A DNA stretch of 54,807 bases. Source: Chloroflexota bacterium (GTDB lineage Bacteria; Chloroflexota; Dehalococcoidia; Lucifugimonadales; VGZR01). Made by a program: the position numbers and the translations under genes. Each line of letters opens with the position of its first letter. Position 1 is the stretch's first letter. Shown in pieces: positions 31,304 through 39,855 of the stretch. The stretch spans positions 1 to 54,807 of the forward strand of contig JAQBWG010000001.1 in NCBI GenBank assembly GCA_027625225.1. Reading direction: 5' to 3'. The notes beneath the pieces were generated by a model. It did not search any database. It had not been told where the DNA came from and worked only from the letters and a program-made list of their open reading frames with translations.

Positions 31304-32584
31304 TTATAGCAAAAGGAGGAACGGGTTTTGGAGCAGCCGTTTCACTTCGCCAACGAACATTGCTCCGTCCGCGCCATCCACAACGCGGTGGTCGGCGGAT
31401 AGGGTGACGTTCATCATATCGGCAATGGTGAGTTCATCGCCGCGCGCGACCGGCCGTTTGGTGACGGAGCCGACGGCAAGCACAGCAGCCTGCGGCGGAT
31501 GGATGACGGCGATGAAGCTGCTGACGTCGAACATGCCAAGGTTGCTGATGGCGAATGTGCCGCCGGTGTACTCCTCGGCGCGAAGCGTGCCGCCTTTGGC
31601 ACGCTCACCGAGGTCACGGCTGGCGGCGGCGAGTTCTTTCAACGTCTTGTCGTCACAGTTCATGATGGCAGGCACCATGAGGCCTTGCTCCATAGACATG
31701 GCGAGGCCGATGTTGATGGACCCGTGTATCTGGATGCCCTCGTCTGTATACGAAGCGTTGAACTTCGGATATTTCTTCAACGCTTCGACACTGGCTTTGA
31801 CGATGAGGTCGTTCACCGAGACTTTGGTGCCCTTGAATTCGTCACTCTGGTTGAGCTGGGCGCGAAGCTGCATGGCCTGGGTCATGTCCACCTCAGTGGA
31901 CACATAGTAGTGCGGGATTTCCTGCTTGCTCTTCACGGTAACCCGGGCAATCTGCTGGCGCATCTTGGTAATCGGAATCAACTCGCCGAGGGTAGCAGGT
32001 TTGGGTGCCTCCGCTGCCGGTTTCGAGGATACCTTTTCCTTGACGGGCGCCTGTTCTGTGCGCTTGGCTCCGCCCTTTTCGCCCGCGGTTACCACGTCGT
32101 CTTTGGTGATTCTGCCACCAGGGCCTGTGCCCTTTATTTGCGAAAGGTCTATATTCATCTCATCGGCAAGTTTTCGGGCGACGGGGGACACCTTGATGTC
32201 GCCGTCAGAACTGGAAATGTCGACAGTCGAACGTTCGGCTGAGACGACTTCTTCAGAACGAGTTGACTGTGCTTCCGGTTTATTGGCTTCGGTTTTTGTT
32301 TCTTCCGATTTTTTAGACTCGGACGGTTTGTCCGCAACGGTTTCACCCGGGGCACCTACAACAGCGATGGCTTTGCCGACTTCGACGGTGGTGCCTTCTT
32401 TGACCAGAATCTTGGATAATACGCCGTCAGCATAGGACTGGAACTCGACGACGGCTTTGTCGGTCTCGATTTCGGCGATGGGTTCGCCTTTCTTCACCGA
32501 CGCACCCTCGCTTTTCAGCCACCGGACGAGCGTGCCCTGCTGCATGTCATAGCCCATCTGGGGCATGGTAAGTTCAGTCGCCAA
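31304..32584 (-). CDS. pdhC: Dihydrolipoamide acyltransferase (E2) of a 2-oxoacid dehydrogenase complex
   Basis: The protein has 426 residues. A single lipoyl domain (1-80) has the lipoylation site at Lys43 in EIETDKAVVEFQS. A charged linker (about 85-130) leads to the E3-binding domain (about 135-170, SPVARKLADEMNIDLSQIKG) and a catalytic domain (about 195-426) with the active-site motif ADHRVVDGADGA. It transfers the acyl group to CoA. The start is TTG 32584, supported by GGAGGTG a few bases upstream. Because E1 alpha, E1 beta, E2 and E3 are together and no branched-chain genes are near, pyruvate is the likely substrate. Confidence 0.93.
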   Translation of the reverse strand: MATELTMPQMGYDMQQGTLVRWLKSEGASVKKGEPIAEIETDKAVVEFQSYADGVLSKILVKEGTTVEVGKAIAVVGAPGETVADKPSESKKSEETKTEANKPEAQSTRSEEVVSAERSTVDISSSDGDIKVSPVARKLADEMNIDLSQIKGTGPGGRITKDDVVTAGEKGGAKRTEQAPVKEKVSSKPAAEAPKPATLGELIPITKMRQQIARVTVKSKQEIPHYYVSTEVDMTQAMQLRAQLNQSDEFKGTKVSVNDLIVKASVEALKKYPKFNASYTDEGIQIHGSINIGLAMSMEQGLMVPAIMNCDDKTLKELAAASRDLGERAKGGTLRAEEYTGGTFAISNLGMFDVSSFIAVIHPPQAAVLAVGSVTKRPVARGDELTIADMMNVTLSADHRVVDGADGAMFVGEVKRLLQNPFLLLL

Positions 32585-32601
32585 GGCACACCTCCTTCAC
32601 A

Positions 32602-33570
32602 TTAAAGACCATAAAGCTGTCCTATAGTTTCCATTACGCGTTCCGGTGTCGGAACAACAGATGCTTCCAGTTTACGGGAATACGGTGCGGGAACGTCCAA
32701 TCCACACACACGGCCGACAGGGCCGTCTAAATGGTCGAACGCGGTTTCCTGTATCGAACTCACCAGCTCTCCGGCGAAGCCGCCGGTCTGCCAGTTCTCG
32801 TCAATCACAACAACCCGGTTCGTCTTCTTGACCGACTTTATAACGGTATCAACATCGAGAGGACGAAGGCTACGCAGGTCTATGACTTCCGCCTCTTTGC
32901 CCTTCTCGGCAAGCTGGTCCGCGACCTTGAGGGCGACATTGACCATGCGCAAATGGGCAACGAGTGTGATGTCTTTGCCTTCCCGACGGATTTTTGCTTG
33001 GCCGAACGGGACTTCGTAGTGTTCATCGGGTACTTCACCCTTAGCACCATAGAGCATGGCGTGTTCGGCAATAACGACGGGGTCTCTTTCTTTTATGGAC
33101 GAACGTATCAATCCAAGCGCATCGTAGGGCGTGGAGGGCACGGCGACTTTGAGGCCGGGGACAGACGCGAACCACCCTTCGAAGTTCTGCGAGTGGGTGG
33201 CGCCGAGCTGGCCGCCGGTGACGGTGCGGATGACAACCGGCACCTCGATTTGGCCGTTGGACATGTATCTCATCTTAGCGGCGTGGTTCACAAGCTGGTC
33301 GAGTGCGAGAAGCATAAAGTTGATAGTCATGATTTCCACTATGGGTTTCATACCACCCATAGCTGCGCCAACACCGGCACCGACCATCACAGACTCGGCG
33401 ATGGGGGTGTCCATGATTCGCTGGGGGCCGAACTCTTCCAGGAATCCCTTGGTGACCGCATAGGCACCGCCGTAACTACCGACATCCTCGCCCATGATGA
33501 AGACCCGGTCGTCCGTCAGCGCTTCTCTCAGGCCTTTTGAAATAGCTTCACGAATGGTCATTTCAGGCAT
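32602..33570 (-). CDS. pdhB: Pyruvate dehydrogenase E1 beta subunit
   Basis: The 322-residue protein begins with TIREAISKGLREALTDDRVF and has GEDVGSYGGAYAVTKGFLEE, the conserved E1 beta opening, then VGAGVGAAMGGMKPIVEIMT and a C-terminal transketolase domain. It forms the thiamine diphosphate-dependent heterotetramer with E1 alpha. The start codon lies inside the last codons of E1 alpha (8-base overlap) or, alternatively, two bases after its stop at ATG 33561; the overlap is usual for subunit genes. The length is as expected. Confidence 0.93.
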   Translation of the reverse strand: MPEMTIREAISKGLREALTDDRVFIMGEDVGSYGGAYAVTKGFLEEFGPQRIMDTPIAESVMVGAGVGAAMGGMKPIVEIMTINFMLLALDQLVNHAAKMRYMSNGQIEVPVVIRTVTGGQLGATHSQNFEGWFASVPGLKVAVPSTPYDALGLIRSSIKERDPVVIAEHAMLYGAKGEVPDEHYEVPFGQAKIRREGKDITLVAHLRMVNVALKVADQLAEKGKEAEVIDLRSLRPLDVDTVIKSVKKTNRVVVIDENWQTGGFAGELVSSIQETAFDHLDGPVGRVCGLDVPAPYSRKLEASVVPTPERVMETIGQLYGL

Positions 33571-34537
33571 AGACGTGCTCGTAGACGGAATCGAGGTCTG
33601 GTTCGGGACTTTCGTCGCCGAACCTCACAGCGTCCTCTATGACTTCTTTGATCTCATCGTCTATTTCGGCTATTTCATCCTCACTGAGGAGGCCATCTTC
33701 CTGCATTTTCTCTTTGAATGTCAGAATCGGGTCTTTCTTGGCCCAGAGATCCACCTCGCTCCCCTCGCGATACGCGGAGGGGTCGGCCATCGAGTGTCCA
33801 CGGAAACGGTAGGTCATGGCTTCCAAGAAGACAGGGCCGCCGCCGGAGCGGACACGTTCCACCGCTTCAGCAGCCGCTTCGCGCACAGCCAGGAGGTCCA
33901 TACCATCCACCTGCGCGGCGGGGATGCGATAAGGGTCCGCAGCAAGATACAGGTCGCGTCCGACCGCATGGGTTTTGTCCACGTGGCTGCCCATGCCGTA
34001 GAGATTATTTTCAAGAAAGAACACGATGGGAAGTTTCCACAAAGCCGCAAGGTTCAACGATTCGTGGAATTCGCCTTCGTTGACCGCGCCGTCTCCGAAG
34101 AAGCAGACGGTTACCCGATCTTCTTTTTTCAACTTCGCGCTGAGGGCCAAACCGACCGCGATGGGCATCTGTCCACCAACGATTGCATAGCCACCCCAAA
34201 AGCCCTTCGATACGTCAAACAAATGCATGGAGCCGCCCCGTCCGCCGCTGGTTCCTGTGGCCTTGCCCATAAGCTCGGCCATCACGGCCCTGGGGTCGAG
34301 CCCACGCACAAGTGCATGGCCGTGGTCGCGATAGTGGCTGACAATGTAGTCCTGTGGTTTGAGGGTTGGAATCGCGCCGACAGCGACGGCCTCTTCACCA
34401 ATGTAGAGATGAAGGAAGCCGCGTATCTTTCCCTGCATATACAGACGGCTGCACTCTTCCTCAAACTGACGGATGAGCTGCATCTGCCGATACAGTTCCT
34501 GGACTTGTGATTTATCCAGTTTTGGTGACACCTTCAT
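33563..34537 (-). CDS. pdhA: Pyruvate dehydrogenase E1 alpha subunit
   Basis: I placed the start at ATG 34537 (324 residues; a GTG further upstream adds a non-homologous leader). The thiamine diphosphate motif is FGDGAVNEGEFHESLNLAA, and RGHSMADPSAYR holds the conserved loop; HDL/HYRDHGHALVRG lies earlier. It carries out decarboxylation with E1 beta. It begins 20 bases after the lpd stop and overlaps pdhB, so the cluster runs lpd-pdhA-pdhB-pdhC. Nothing in the sequence distinguishes pyruvate from acetoin or branched-chain use with certainty; pyruvate is inferred from cluster content. Confidence 0.92.
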   Translation of the reverse strand: MKVSPKLDKSQVQELYRQMQLIRQFEEECSRLYMQGKIRGFLHLYIGEEAVAVGAIPTLKPQDYIVSHYRDHGHALVRGLDPRAVMAELMGKATGTSGGRGGSMHLFDVSKGFWGGYAIVGGQMPIAVGLALSAKLKKEDRVTVCFFGDGAVNEGEFHESLNLAALWKLPIVFFLENNLYGMGSHVDKTHAVGRDLYLAADPYRIPAAQVDGMDLLAVREAAAEAVERVRSGGGPVFLEAMTYRFRGHSMADPSAYREGSEVDLWAKKDPILTFKEKMQEDGLLSEDEIAEIDDEIKEVIEDAVRFGDESPEPDLDSVYEHVYA

Positions 34538-34556
34538 ACACTTCGTCCCTTTATCC

Positions 34557-35939
34557 CTAGACGTGAATCGCTTCCCCATTTGCAGCCAATGCCGCTTCTT
34601 TCAAGGCTTCAGAAATCGTGGGGTGCGGATGCACCAACCAGCCGACTTCGGTAGTAGTGCCTTCCAACAGGCGCGCCAACGACACCTCTCCCAGCAATTC
34701 GGTTACTTCGGCGCCTATCATGTGTGCGCCGAGAATCTCGCCTATCTCGGTGTCCACAACCAACTTGATGAAGCCTTCGGTTTCGCCCATCGCCAATGCT
34801 TTTCCGCTGGCCGTGAACGGGAATTTACCTATCTTTATGGAAAGTCCTGCATCCTGAGCTTGCTTTTCGGTAAGTCCGAAGCTGGCAATCTGCGGCTTGC
34901 AGTACGTCGCCTTGGGCATCAAACCGTAATCGAGAGCGGGCGGATTCAGTCCAGCCATCGTCTCTACCGCGGTAACACCCTGAGCGGAGGCCACATGCGC
35001 CAAAAGCAGCTTGCCGGTAACGTCACCGACGGCGTAGATATTGTCCATATTCGTCCGCATGGAGTCGTCAATCTTCACAAAGCTGCGCTCGACTTCGACG
35101 CCAGCTTTATCCAGGCCAATCGTGTCGGAGTTGCCCTGTACACCCACAGCGACGAGTACTTTGTCGCACTCAAGTTCCGATTCGCCTTTCGGGCCGGAGA
35201 GTTTGAGTGTCGCACTGGAGCCGTGCACCTCAACATTCTTCACTTCGGTCTCGACCATTGCCTTGATGCCCTGGCGGGAGAAAGAACGCTGCAATTGCTG
35301 GCTCACCTCTTCGTCCTCGTTAGGAACAAGCCGCGGCATAAGTTCCACCAGCGTTACTTCAGCACCATAGGTACGGTAGAGATAGGCGAACTCGGCGCCG
35401 GTGGCGCCCGCGCCTACGATGACAACCCGCTTGGGGACCTCGCGAAGCTCCAGAGCGTGACGGCTGGTAATGACCACACGCCCGTCAATGGGAAGCGACG
35501 GTAGGTCGCGCTGACGAGCGCCTGTCGCAATAATGATTTTGTCAGTGGAAAGGGTCTGTCCGTCTTTCCCTAACTGCACCGTGTTTTTATCAACCAGTGC
35601 GCCCACGCCCTCGATGACCTCGACCTTGTTCTTTTTCAACAAAAATCCGACACCGCCGGTCAGCTTCGTGACCACCTGGCGGCTGCGGTCTATCGCGCTG
35701 GAGAAGTCAGGTTCGATGCCATCCACGGCGACGCCGAATTCGTGCGCGTGCTTGAACAAGTTCACGACTTCCGCGTTACGAAGTAGGGCCTTACTCGGGA
35801 TACAACCCCAGTTCAAGCAAACGCCGCCTACGGCGTCTCGTTCGATGATGGCGGTCTTCATTCCCAACTGGCCCGCTCTGATGGCGGCTACATAGCCGCC
35901 GGGGCCGCTTCCAAGCACTACTAGGTCGTAATCAGCCAA
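34557..35939 (-). CDS. lpd: Dihydrolipoyl dehydrogenase (E3)
   Basis: The 460-residue flavoprotein has the FAD loop VVLGSGPGGYVAAIRAG, the redox-active disulfide Cys41/Cys46 in GGVCLNWGCIPSKALL, the NAD loop VVIVGAGATGAEFAYLYRTY, the second FAD segment YAVGDVTG and the catalytic His-Glu in VHPHPTISEALKEA. It reoxidises dihydrolipoamide. The start is TTG 35939 with GGGGTG five bases upstream. It is the first gene of the minus-strand pdh cluster. A possible -10 (TAGAAT, complement of 35993-35998) lies about 55 bases before the start, with no clear -35. Confidence 0.95.
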   Translation of the reverse strand: MADYDLVVLGSGPGGYVAAIRAGQLGMKTAIIERDAVGGVCLNWGCIPSKALLRNAEVVNLFKHAHEFGVAVDGIEPDFSSAIDRSRQVVTKLTGGVGFLLKKNKVEVIEGVGALVDKNTVQLGKDGQTLSTDKIIIATGARQRDLPSLPIDGRVVITSRHALELREVPKRVVIVGAGATGAEFAYLYRTYGAEVTLVELMPRLVPNEDEEVSQQLQRSFSRQGIKAMVETEVKNVEVHGSSATLKLSGPKGESELECDKVLVAVGVQGNSDTIGLDKAGVEVERSFVKIDDSMRTNMDNIYAVGDVTGKLLLAHVASAQGVTAVETMAGLNPPALDYGLMPKATYCKPQIASFGLTEKQAQDAGLSIKIGKFPFTASGKALAMGETEGFIKLVVDTEIGEILGAHMIGAEVTELLGEVSLARLLEGTTTEVGWLVHPHPTISEALKEAALAANGEAIHV

Positions 35940-36025
35940 ACTAACACCCCAAATAGAGACTGCGCCCAGGTAGGACGCTGCGAGTTCCGTCTATTCTACA
36001 TCAAAGCTGTCCGATAGCTGATGCC

Positions 36026-36047
36026 TAGCTATGCGAGGGCATAGCTA
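36026..36047. promoter_or_regulatory. 9-bp palindrome in the divergent lpd/pantothenate region
   Basis: TAGCTATGC (36026-36034) and GCATAGCTA (36039-36047) form a perfect inverted repeat around GAGG. It lies about 87 bases before lpd and 163 before the P1 peptidase gene. As DNA it could be an operator shared by the two divergent units; as RNA it would be a tetraloop hairpin without a T run. No known regulator consensus is recognised. Confidence 0.5.
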
Positions 36048-36179
36048 TCCAGCTAGGTTTGGTTGGACGCTTGGGGCGGGCGATGCTAAGATTACGGTGC
36101 AGCTAATCCCTCTGGGAACGGTGAGCACGAGGCATTGTTCGACGGAGACTTGTTTTTACCGTCATCACGGTGTCCGTGA

Positions 36180-36205
36180 CCTCTCCCAGCCGGAGAGGCC
36201 GTTTT
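36180..36205 (+). promoter_or_regulatory. Hairpin sequestering the ribosome site ahead of the pantothenate operon
   Basis: CCTCTCC (36180-36186) pairs perfectly with GGAGAGG (36192-36198) over a five-base loop. GGAGAGG is the only Shine-Dalgarno-like sequence before ATG 36210. The stem is followed by CCGTTTT, so it could also terminate. Just upstream, CACGG-TGT-CCGTG (36166-36178) and ACCGT-CATC-ACGGT (36158-36171) are mutually exclusive small hairpins, as expected in a switching leader. The larger region 36055-36209 can also fold (CGATGC with GCATTG, GTGC with GCAC). Possible relation to the pan RNA motif of Chloroflexi is unproven. Confidence 0.6.
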
Positions 36206-36209
36206 ATTT

Positions 36210-37196
36210 ATGACACATTCCAACGGACATAACGGCGGAATCACTCTCATACCCGGCATAAAAGTCGGGCACTACACCGACGCCGAGAACGCGACTGGCT
36301 GCACTGTGGTGCTTAGCGAAGCGGGCGTTATGGGAGGCGTGGACGTCCGCGGCGGTGCGCCGGGCACACACGAGACGGACCTGCTGCGGCCTGAGATGCA
36401 CATGAACCAGGTACACGGCATCGTCCTCAGTGGCGGCAGTGCGTTCGGCTTGGAATCGGCGAACGGCGTAATGCAGTATCTGGAAGAGCACGGCATCGGT
36501 TATCAGGCCGTAGGCGTGCGGGTTCCCATCGTCCCCGCCGCGATTTTATTCGACCTGGCCATCGGCTCGAAAACCGTGCGGCCAGACAAACAGGCTGGCT
36601 ATAAAGCGTGCGAGGCGGCGTCCAATGAACCTCCCGAGGAGGGCAGTGTGGGCGCTGGTACGGGCGCGACGGTCGCCAAGCTGGCCGGACGCGACCACAT
36701 CGTGAAGGGTGGCATCGGCACGTATGCCCTCGACCTTGGAGGTGGCCTGCTCGTAGGTGCCCTCGTGGCGGTAAACGCACTGGGGGCTGTGTACGACCCT
36801 GACACCGGCGAGCTTGTCGCGGGGCCGCGAGGAATATCCATAAAAGACCCAGACGACCCGTTCGGCCTCCTTAGTTCGCCAAAACCACTTCCGAAGCCAA
36901 ACCCTATCGAGAACACTACCATTGGCGTCGTGGCGACGAACGCCCGACTCGACAAAGCGACCGTGAACAAACTCGCGTCGAGCGCACACGACGGCCTGGC
37001 GATGTCGGTACGCCCTGCACATACTCCGCACGACGGCGACACGTTTTTCGCACTGGCGACCGGCGACCACGAACCGCGGGTGCATCTCGACCGAGTACTG
37101 GCGGCGGCAGCGTTATGCGTTGCGTGCGCGACGGTGCGGGCGGTGCAACAGGCAAAAGGGCTGGCAGGCGTCCCAAGCATTTCCGAGGTGAAGTAA
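36210..37196 (+). CDS. P1-family (DmpA-like) aminopeptidase
   Basis: The 328-residue protein is of the DmpA/BapA type, whose precursor cuts itself before a Ser or Thr that then becomes the nucleophile. The opening ITLIPGIKVGHYTD, the loop GIVLSGGSAFGLESANGVMQ and the cleavage region ENTTIGVVATNAR (Thr236 or Thr237 predicted nucleophile) are all present. Some members release beta-amino acids, including beta-alanine, from peptides. The start is ATG 36210, behind the sequestered ribosome site. Its stop overlaps the next start (TAATG). As first gene of the panB/panC unit it may supply beta-alanine; that is inference. Confidence 0.87.
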   Translation: MTHSNGHNGGITLIPGIKVGHYTDAENATGCTVVLSEAGVMGGVDVRGGAPGTHETDLLRPEMHMNQVHGIVLSGGSAFGLESANGVMQYLEEHGIGYQAVGVRVPIVPAAILFDLAIGSKTVRPDKQAGYKACEAASNEPPEEGSVGAGTGATVAKLAGRDHIVKGGIGTYALDLGGGLLVGALVAVNALGAVYDPDTGELVAGPRGISIKDPDDPFGLLSSPKPLPKPNPIENTTIGVVATNARLDKATVNKLASSAHDGLAMSVRPAHTPHDGDTFFALATGDHEPRVHLDRVLAAAALCVACATVRAVQQAKGLAGVPSISEVK

Positions 37197-38098
37197 TGGC
37201 GAGTTTCAGCAAATCGAGCAAAATCGCGTTCATAGGCTCCGGCGGCGTAGCGGGGGCCTTCTCAATCGCCCTCTCCAAGAACGGCTATCCGATAGTAGCC
37301 GCATCCAGTCGCACGTTCGCTTCGGCGGAGAAACTGGCGTCCCGTGTGAAGGGCTGCAAGGCAGTGAAGACACTGCAAGAGGCCGCCGACATGGCCGACG
37401 TGGTGATTATCACCACGTTCGACGGGGTCATCGGCGACGTTGCGGACAGCATCCACTGGAAGCCCGGTCAGGGCGCGGTGCACTGTTCCGGCGTGACCAA
37501 GCTCGACGTATTTGACAACGCCGTAAAACAGGGTGCCATTGTCGGCTCATTGCATCCACTGCAGGCCTTCGCCTCGGTGGAGGAGGCGGTTGAGGCGCTG
37601 CCCGGCTCAACCTTCGGCATCGAGGCCGAGGGTGATATGCGGAAGTATCTGGAGACGATGGCCCTTGACCTGGGAGGCCATCCCATCTTCCTCAAGGCGG
37701 AAGACCGCGAGATTTATCACGCCTCGGTGGTGACGGTCGGCGGGCTGCTCATGGCCCTGATAGGTATCGTGGCCGACACATGGCGGGACAACTTCGGCGT
37801 GTCCCGCGACGACGCCCTGCGCGCCGTCCTGCCCATCATCCGCGGATGCGCTGACACGCTGCAGGCGAACGGCATACCGGGCGGCATCGCCGGGCCGTAT
37901 GTACGCGGCGACGTTGGGACGGTACAGAAACATCTGGACGCGTTCAAGACCCGTGCGCCGGATGGGTTGCAGATGTATGCCAACATCGCGCTGGCTGGGC
38001 TGTATCTAGGACGCGAAAAGGGCAAGGCCGACCCTAAAGACATGGACGCTATCGAAGCGTTGTTAAGGAAGTACATCAAGGACAACCCGATTTCGTAA
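37196..38098 (+). CDS. Rossmann-fold and DUF2520 dehydrogenase, candidate ketopantoate reductase
   Basis: The 300-residue protein has an N-terminal NADP-type Rossmann fold, KIAFIGSGGVAGAFSIALSK, with AASSRT after the second strand (fitting NADP). The central SLHPLQAFASVEEAVEALPG is a hallmark of this family, and a helical DUF2520 domain follows. Relatives include proline and ketopantoate-type reductases. It sits directly before panB and panC, and no panE is in the window. It may therefore do the missing ketopantoate reduction, like the PanG type reported in Francisella; I recall PanG having this architecture but cannot verify it. GAGGTG precedes ATG 37196. Confidence 0.82.
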   Translation: MASFSKSSKIAFIGSGGVAGAFSIALSKNGYPIVAASSRTFASAEKLASRVKGCKAVKTLQEAADMADVVIITTFDGVIGDVADSIHWKPGQGAVHCSGVTKLDVFDNAVKQGAIVGSLHPLQAFASVEEAVEALPGSTFGIEAEGDMRKYLETMALDLGGHPIFLKAEDREIYHASVVTVGGLLMALIGIVADTWRDNFGVSRDDALRAVLPIIRGCADTLQANGIPGGIAGPYVRGDVGTVQKHLDAFKTRAPDGLQMYANIALAGLYLGREKGKADPKDMDAIEALLRKYIKDNPIS

Positions 38099-38149
38099 AC
38101 TGGTCGGAAACAACCGGCGCAGGACTTCACTCATGGTAGGAGGTACCAC

Positions 38150-38986
38150 ATGCGCGTGACCATACAGCAACTGAAGGATATGAAAGAGCGGGGCGAGCGC
38201 ATCGCCATGCTCACCGCCTACGACTACACGTCGGCCAAGCTCGTCGAGCAGGCGGACGTTCCCGTTATCCTGGTGGGCGACAGTCTGGGGCAGGTAGTCC
38301 TCGGCCACGACTCGACCATCCCGGTCACTATGGACGATATGATTCACCACTCCCGTGCTGTCGTGCGCGGCACTGAGAAGGCACACATCGTAGTCGACAT
38401 GCCGTTCATGAGCTACCACGCCGAATGGCCCGCCGCTGTGCGCAACGCCGGGCGACTGATGAAAGAGGGCGGCGTGAATTCTGTCAAGCTGGAGGGCGGC
38501 CGCGACTTAACGCGGACTGTCCAGCGTATGGTGAAAGCCGGCATCCCGGTCATGGGCCACATCGGCCTGACCCCGCAATCGGTGAACCAGCTCAGCGGCT
38601 ACAAGGTGCAGGGCCGGTCGTCCGAGCAGGCCGCCGAGCTTCTTGCCGACGCCGTCGCACTGGAAGAGGCGGGTGCGTACGCAATCGTGCTGGAGTTGGT
38701 GCCCGCCCCGCTGGCAAAACTCATCACCGAAAAGCTGAGTATCCCCACCATCGGCATCGGTGCGGGGCCCTACTGCGACGGCCAGGTGCAGGTGTTCCAC
38801 GACGTCATGGGGTTATTCGAAGACTTCGTGCCCAAGCACACTCGCCGCTACGCCAAGCTGGGCGACGAGATTCGGCAGGCCGTCTGGACGTATGTGGCGG
38901 ATGTGAAAGACGGTCGGTTCCCGACCGCCGCCGAAAGCTACGACCTCGACGACGTTCTGCTGTCGCAGCTTTCCGACAAGAAGTAG
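38150..38986 (+). CDS. panB: 3-methyl-2-oxobutanoate hydroxymethyltransferase
   Basis: The 278-residue TIM-barrel enzyme makes ketopantoate from 2-oxoisovalerate and methylenetetrahydrofolate, the first committed step of pantothenate synthesis. Signature stretches are VTIQQLKDMKERGERIAMLT, AYDYTSAKLVEQADVPVILV, GDSLGQVVLGHDSTIPVTMD and KLEGG; GAGPYCDGQVQVFHDVMG is the conserved C-terminal part, with metal ligands Asp in GDSLG and elsewhere. AGGAGG precedes ATG 38150. It follows the DUF2520 gene by 51 bases and panC starts seven bases after its stop. Confidence 0.96.
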   Translation: MRVTIQQLKDMKERGERIAMLTAYDYTSAKLVEQADVPVILVGDSLGQVVLGHDSTIPVTMDDMIHHSRAVVRGTEKAHIVVDMPFMSYHAEWPAAVRNAGRLMKEGGVNSVKLEGGRDLTRTVQRMVKAGIPVMGHIGLTPQSVNQLSGYKVQGRSSEQAAELLADAVALEEAGAYAIVLELVPAPLAKLITEKLSIPTIGIGAGPYCDGQVQVFHDVMGLFEDFVPKHTRRYAKLGDEIRQAVWTYVADVKDGRFPTAAESYDLDDVLLSQLSDKK

Positions 38987-38992
38987 CTCCCA

Positions 38993-39829
38993 ATGCAGGT
39001 ATTCTCCACCGTCGCCGAGTTCCGCCAGGCGTGTACCCAGGCCAAGCGTCCGCTCGGTCTCGTACCCACCATGGGCGCGCTGCACGCAGGACATACGGCG
39101 CTTATTCGGCGAAGCGTGGACGAGTGTAAGACGACCGCCGCGACGCTGTTCGTGAATCCGGCCCAGTTCGGCCCTAAAGAAGACTTCAACAGCTACCCGC
39201 GCAACGTACAGGCCGACATGGGGACGTTCGAACACGAAGGTGTCAACCTCCTGTTCACCCCTTCAACCGACGAGGTGTATCCCCCCGATTTCGACACGTG
39301 GGTACACGCGGGTAAGCTGTCCGAACGGCTCGAAGGTGAGTTCCGGCCCGGCCACTTCCGCGGTGTCGCCACTGTGGTATGCAAACTTCTGTCCATCGCC
39401 AGGCCTGACAAGGCCTACTTCGGGCAGAAGGACGTTCAGCAAACTCTGGTCATCAAGCGGATAAACACCGACCTGAACCTCGGTGCGGACATCGTAGTCG
39501 TGCCGACGGTACGCGAACCGGACGGCCTCGCCCTGAGCAGCCGCAACGTGAAGCTGAATCCTGATGAGCGTAGGGTAGCAACGGTGCTGTACAATGCGCT
39601 GAGTCTCGCGAAAGAAGCCGTTGCTAACGGCGCGACGGACGCGGGAGCAATCAGGGCTGCGATGGAGGAGTTGCTTCGCAAAGAACCGCTGGCCCAGATG
39701 GATTATGCGACCATCACAGACGCCTCGACGCTTGAACAGCTAGATGCCATAAGTCGACCCGCCCTGGCTCTCATAGCGGCACGCATCGGCAAGACTCGCC
39801 TCATAGACAACATGCCTTTGTACCCATGA
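38993..39829 (+). CDS. panC: Pantothenate synthetase (pantoate--beta-alanine ligase)
   Basis: The 278-residue enzyme joins pantoate and beta-alanine with ATP. The nucleotidylyltransferase HIGH-type motif is MGALHAGHTALI, the pantoate-binding region is FVNPAQFGPKEDFNSYPR, the KMSKS-like site is LALSSRNVKL and FGQKDVQQTLVIKR is also typical. The ATG at 38993 has no strong ribosome site, so translation may be coupled to panB. It completes the pantothenate part of the operon. No panD is in the window. Confidence 0.96.
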   Translation: MQVFSTVAEFRQACTQAKRPLGLVPTMGALHAGHTALIRRSVDECKTTAATLFVNPAQFGPKEDFNSYPRNVQADMGTFEHEGVNLLFTPSTDEVYPPDFDTWVHAGKLSERLEGEFRPGHFRGVATVVCKLLSIARPDKAYFGQKDVQQTLVIKRINTDLNLGADIVVVPTVREPDGLALSSRNVKLNPDERRVATVLYNALSLAKEAVANGATDAGAIRAAMEELLRKEPLAQMDYATITDASTLEQLDAISRPALALIAARIGKTRLIDNMPLYP

Positions 39830-39855
39830 TATAGTTACCGCGTAGCTGTAACTAT
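39827..39855 (+). promoter_or_regulatory. Extended -10 promoter with an 8-bp operator-like inverted repeat before surE
   Basis: TGATATAGT (39827-39835) is a good extended -10 element overlapping the panC stop. The perfect inverted repeat ATAGTTAC (39831-39838) and GTAACTAT (39848-39855) with a nine-base spacer covers the end of that -10 and the first two bases of the surE start codon. The leader would be about 12 bases long and no ribosome site is visible. A repressor bound here would block transcription, or the RNA hairpin would bury the start codon. Confidence 0.5.
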
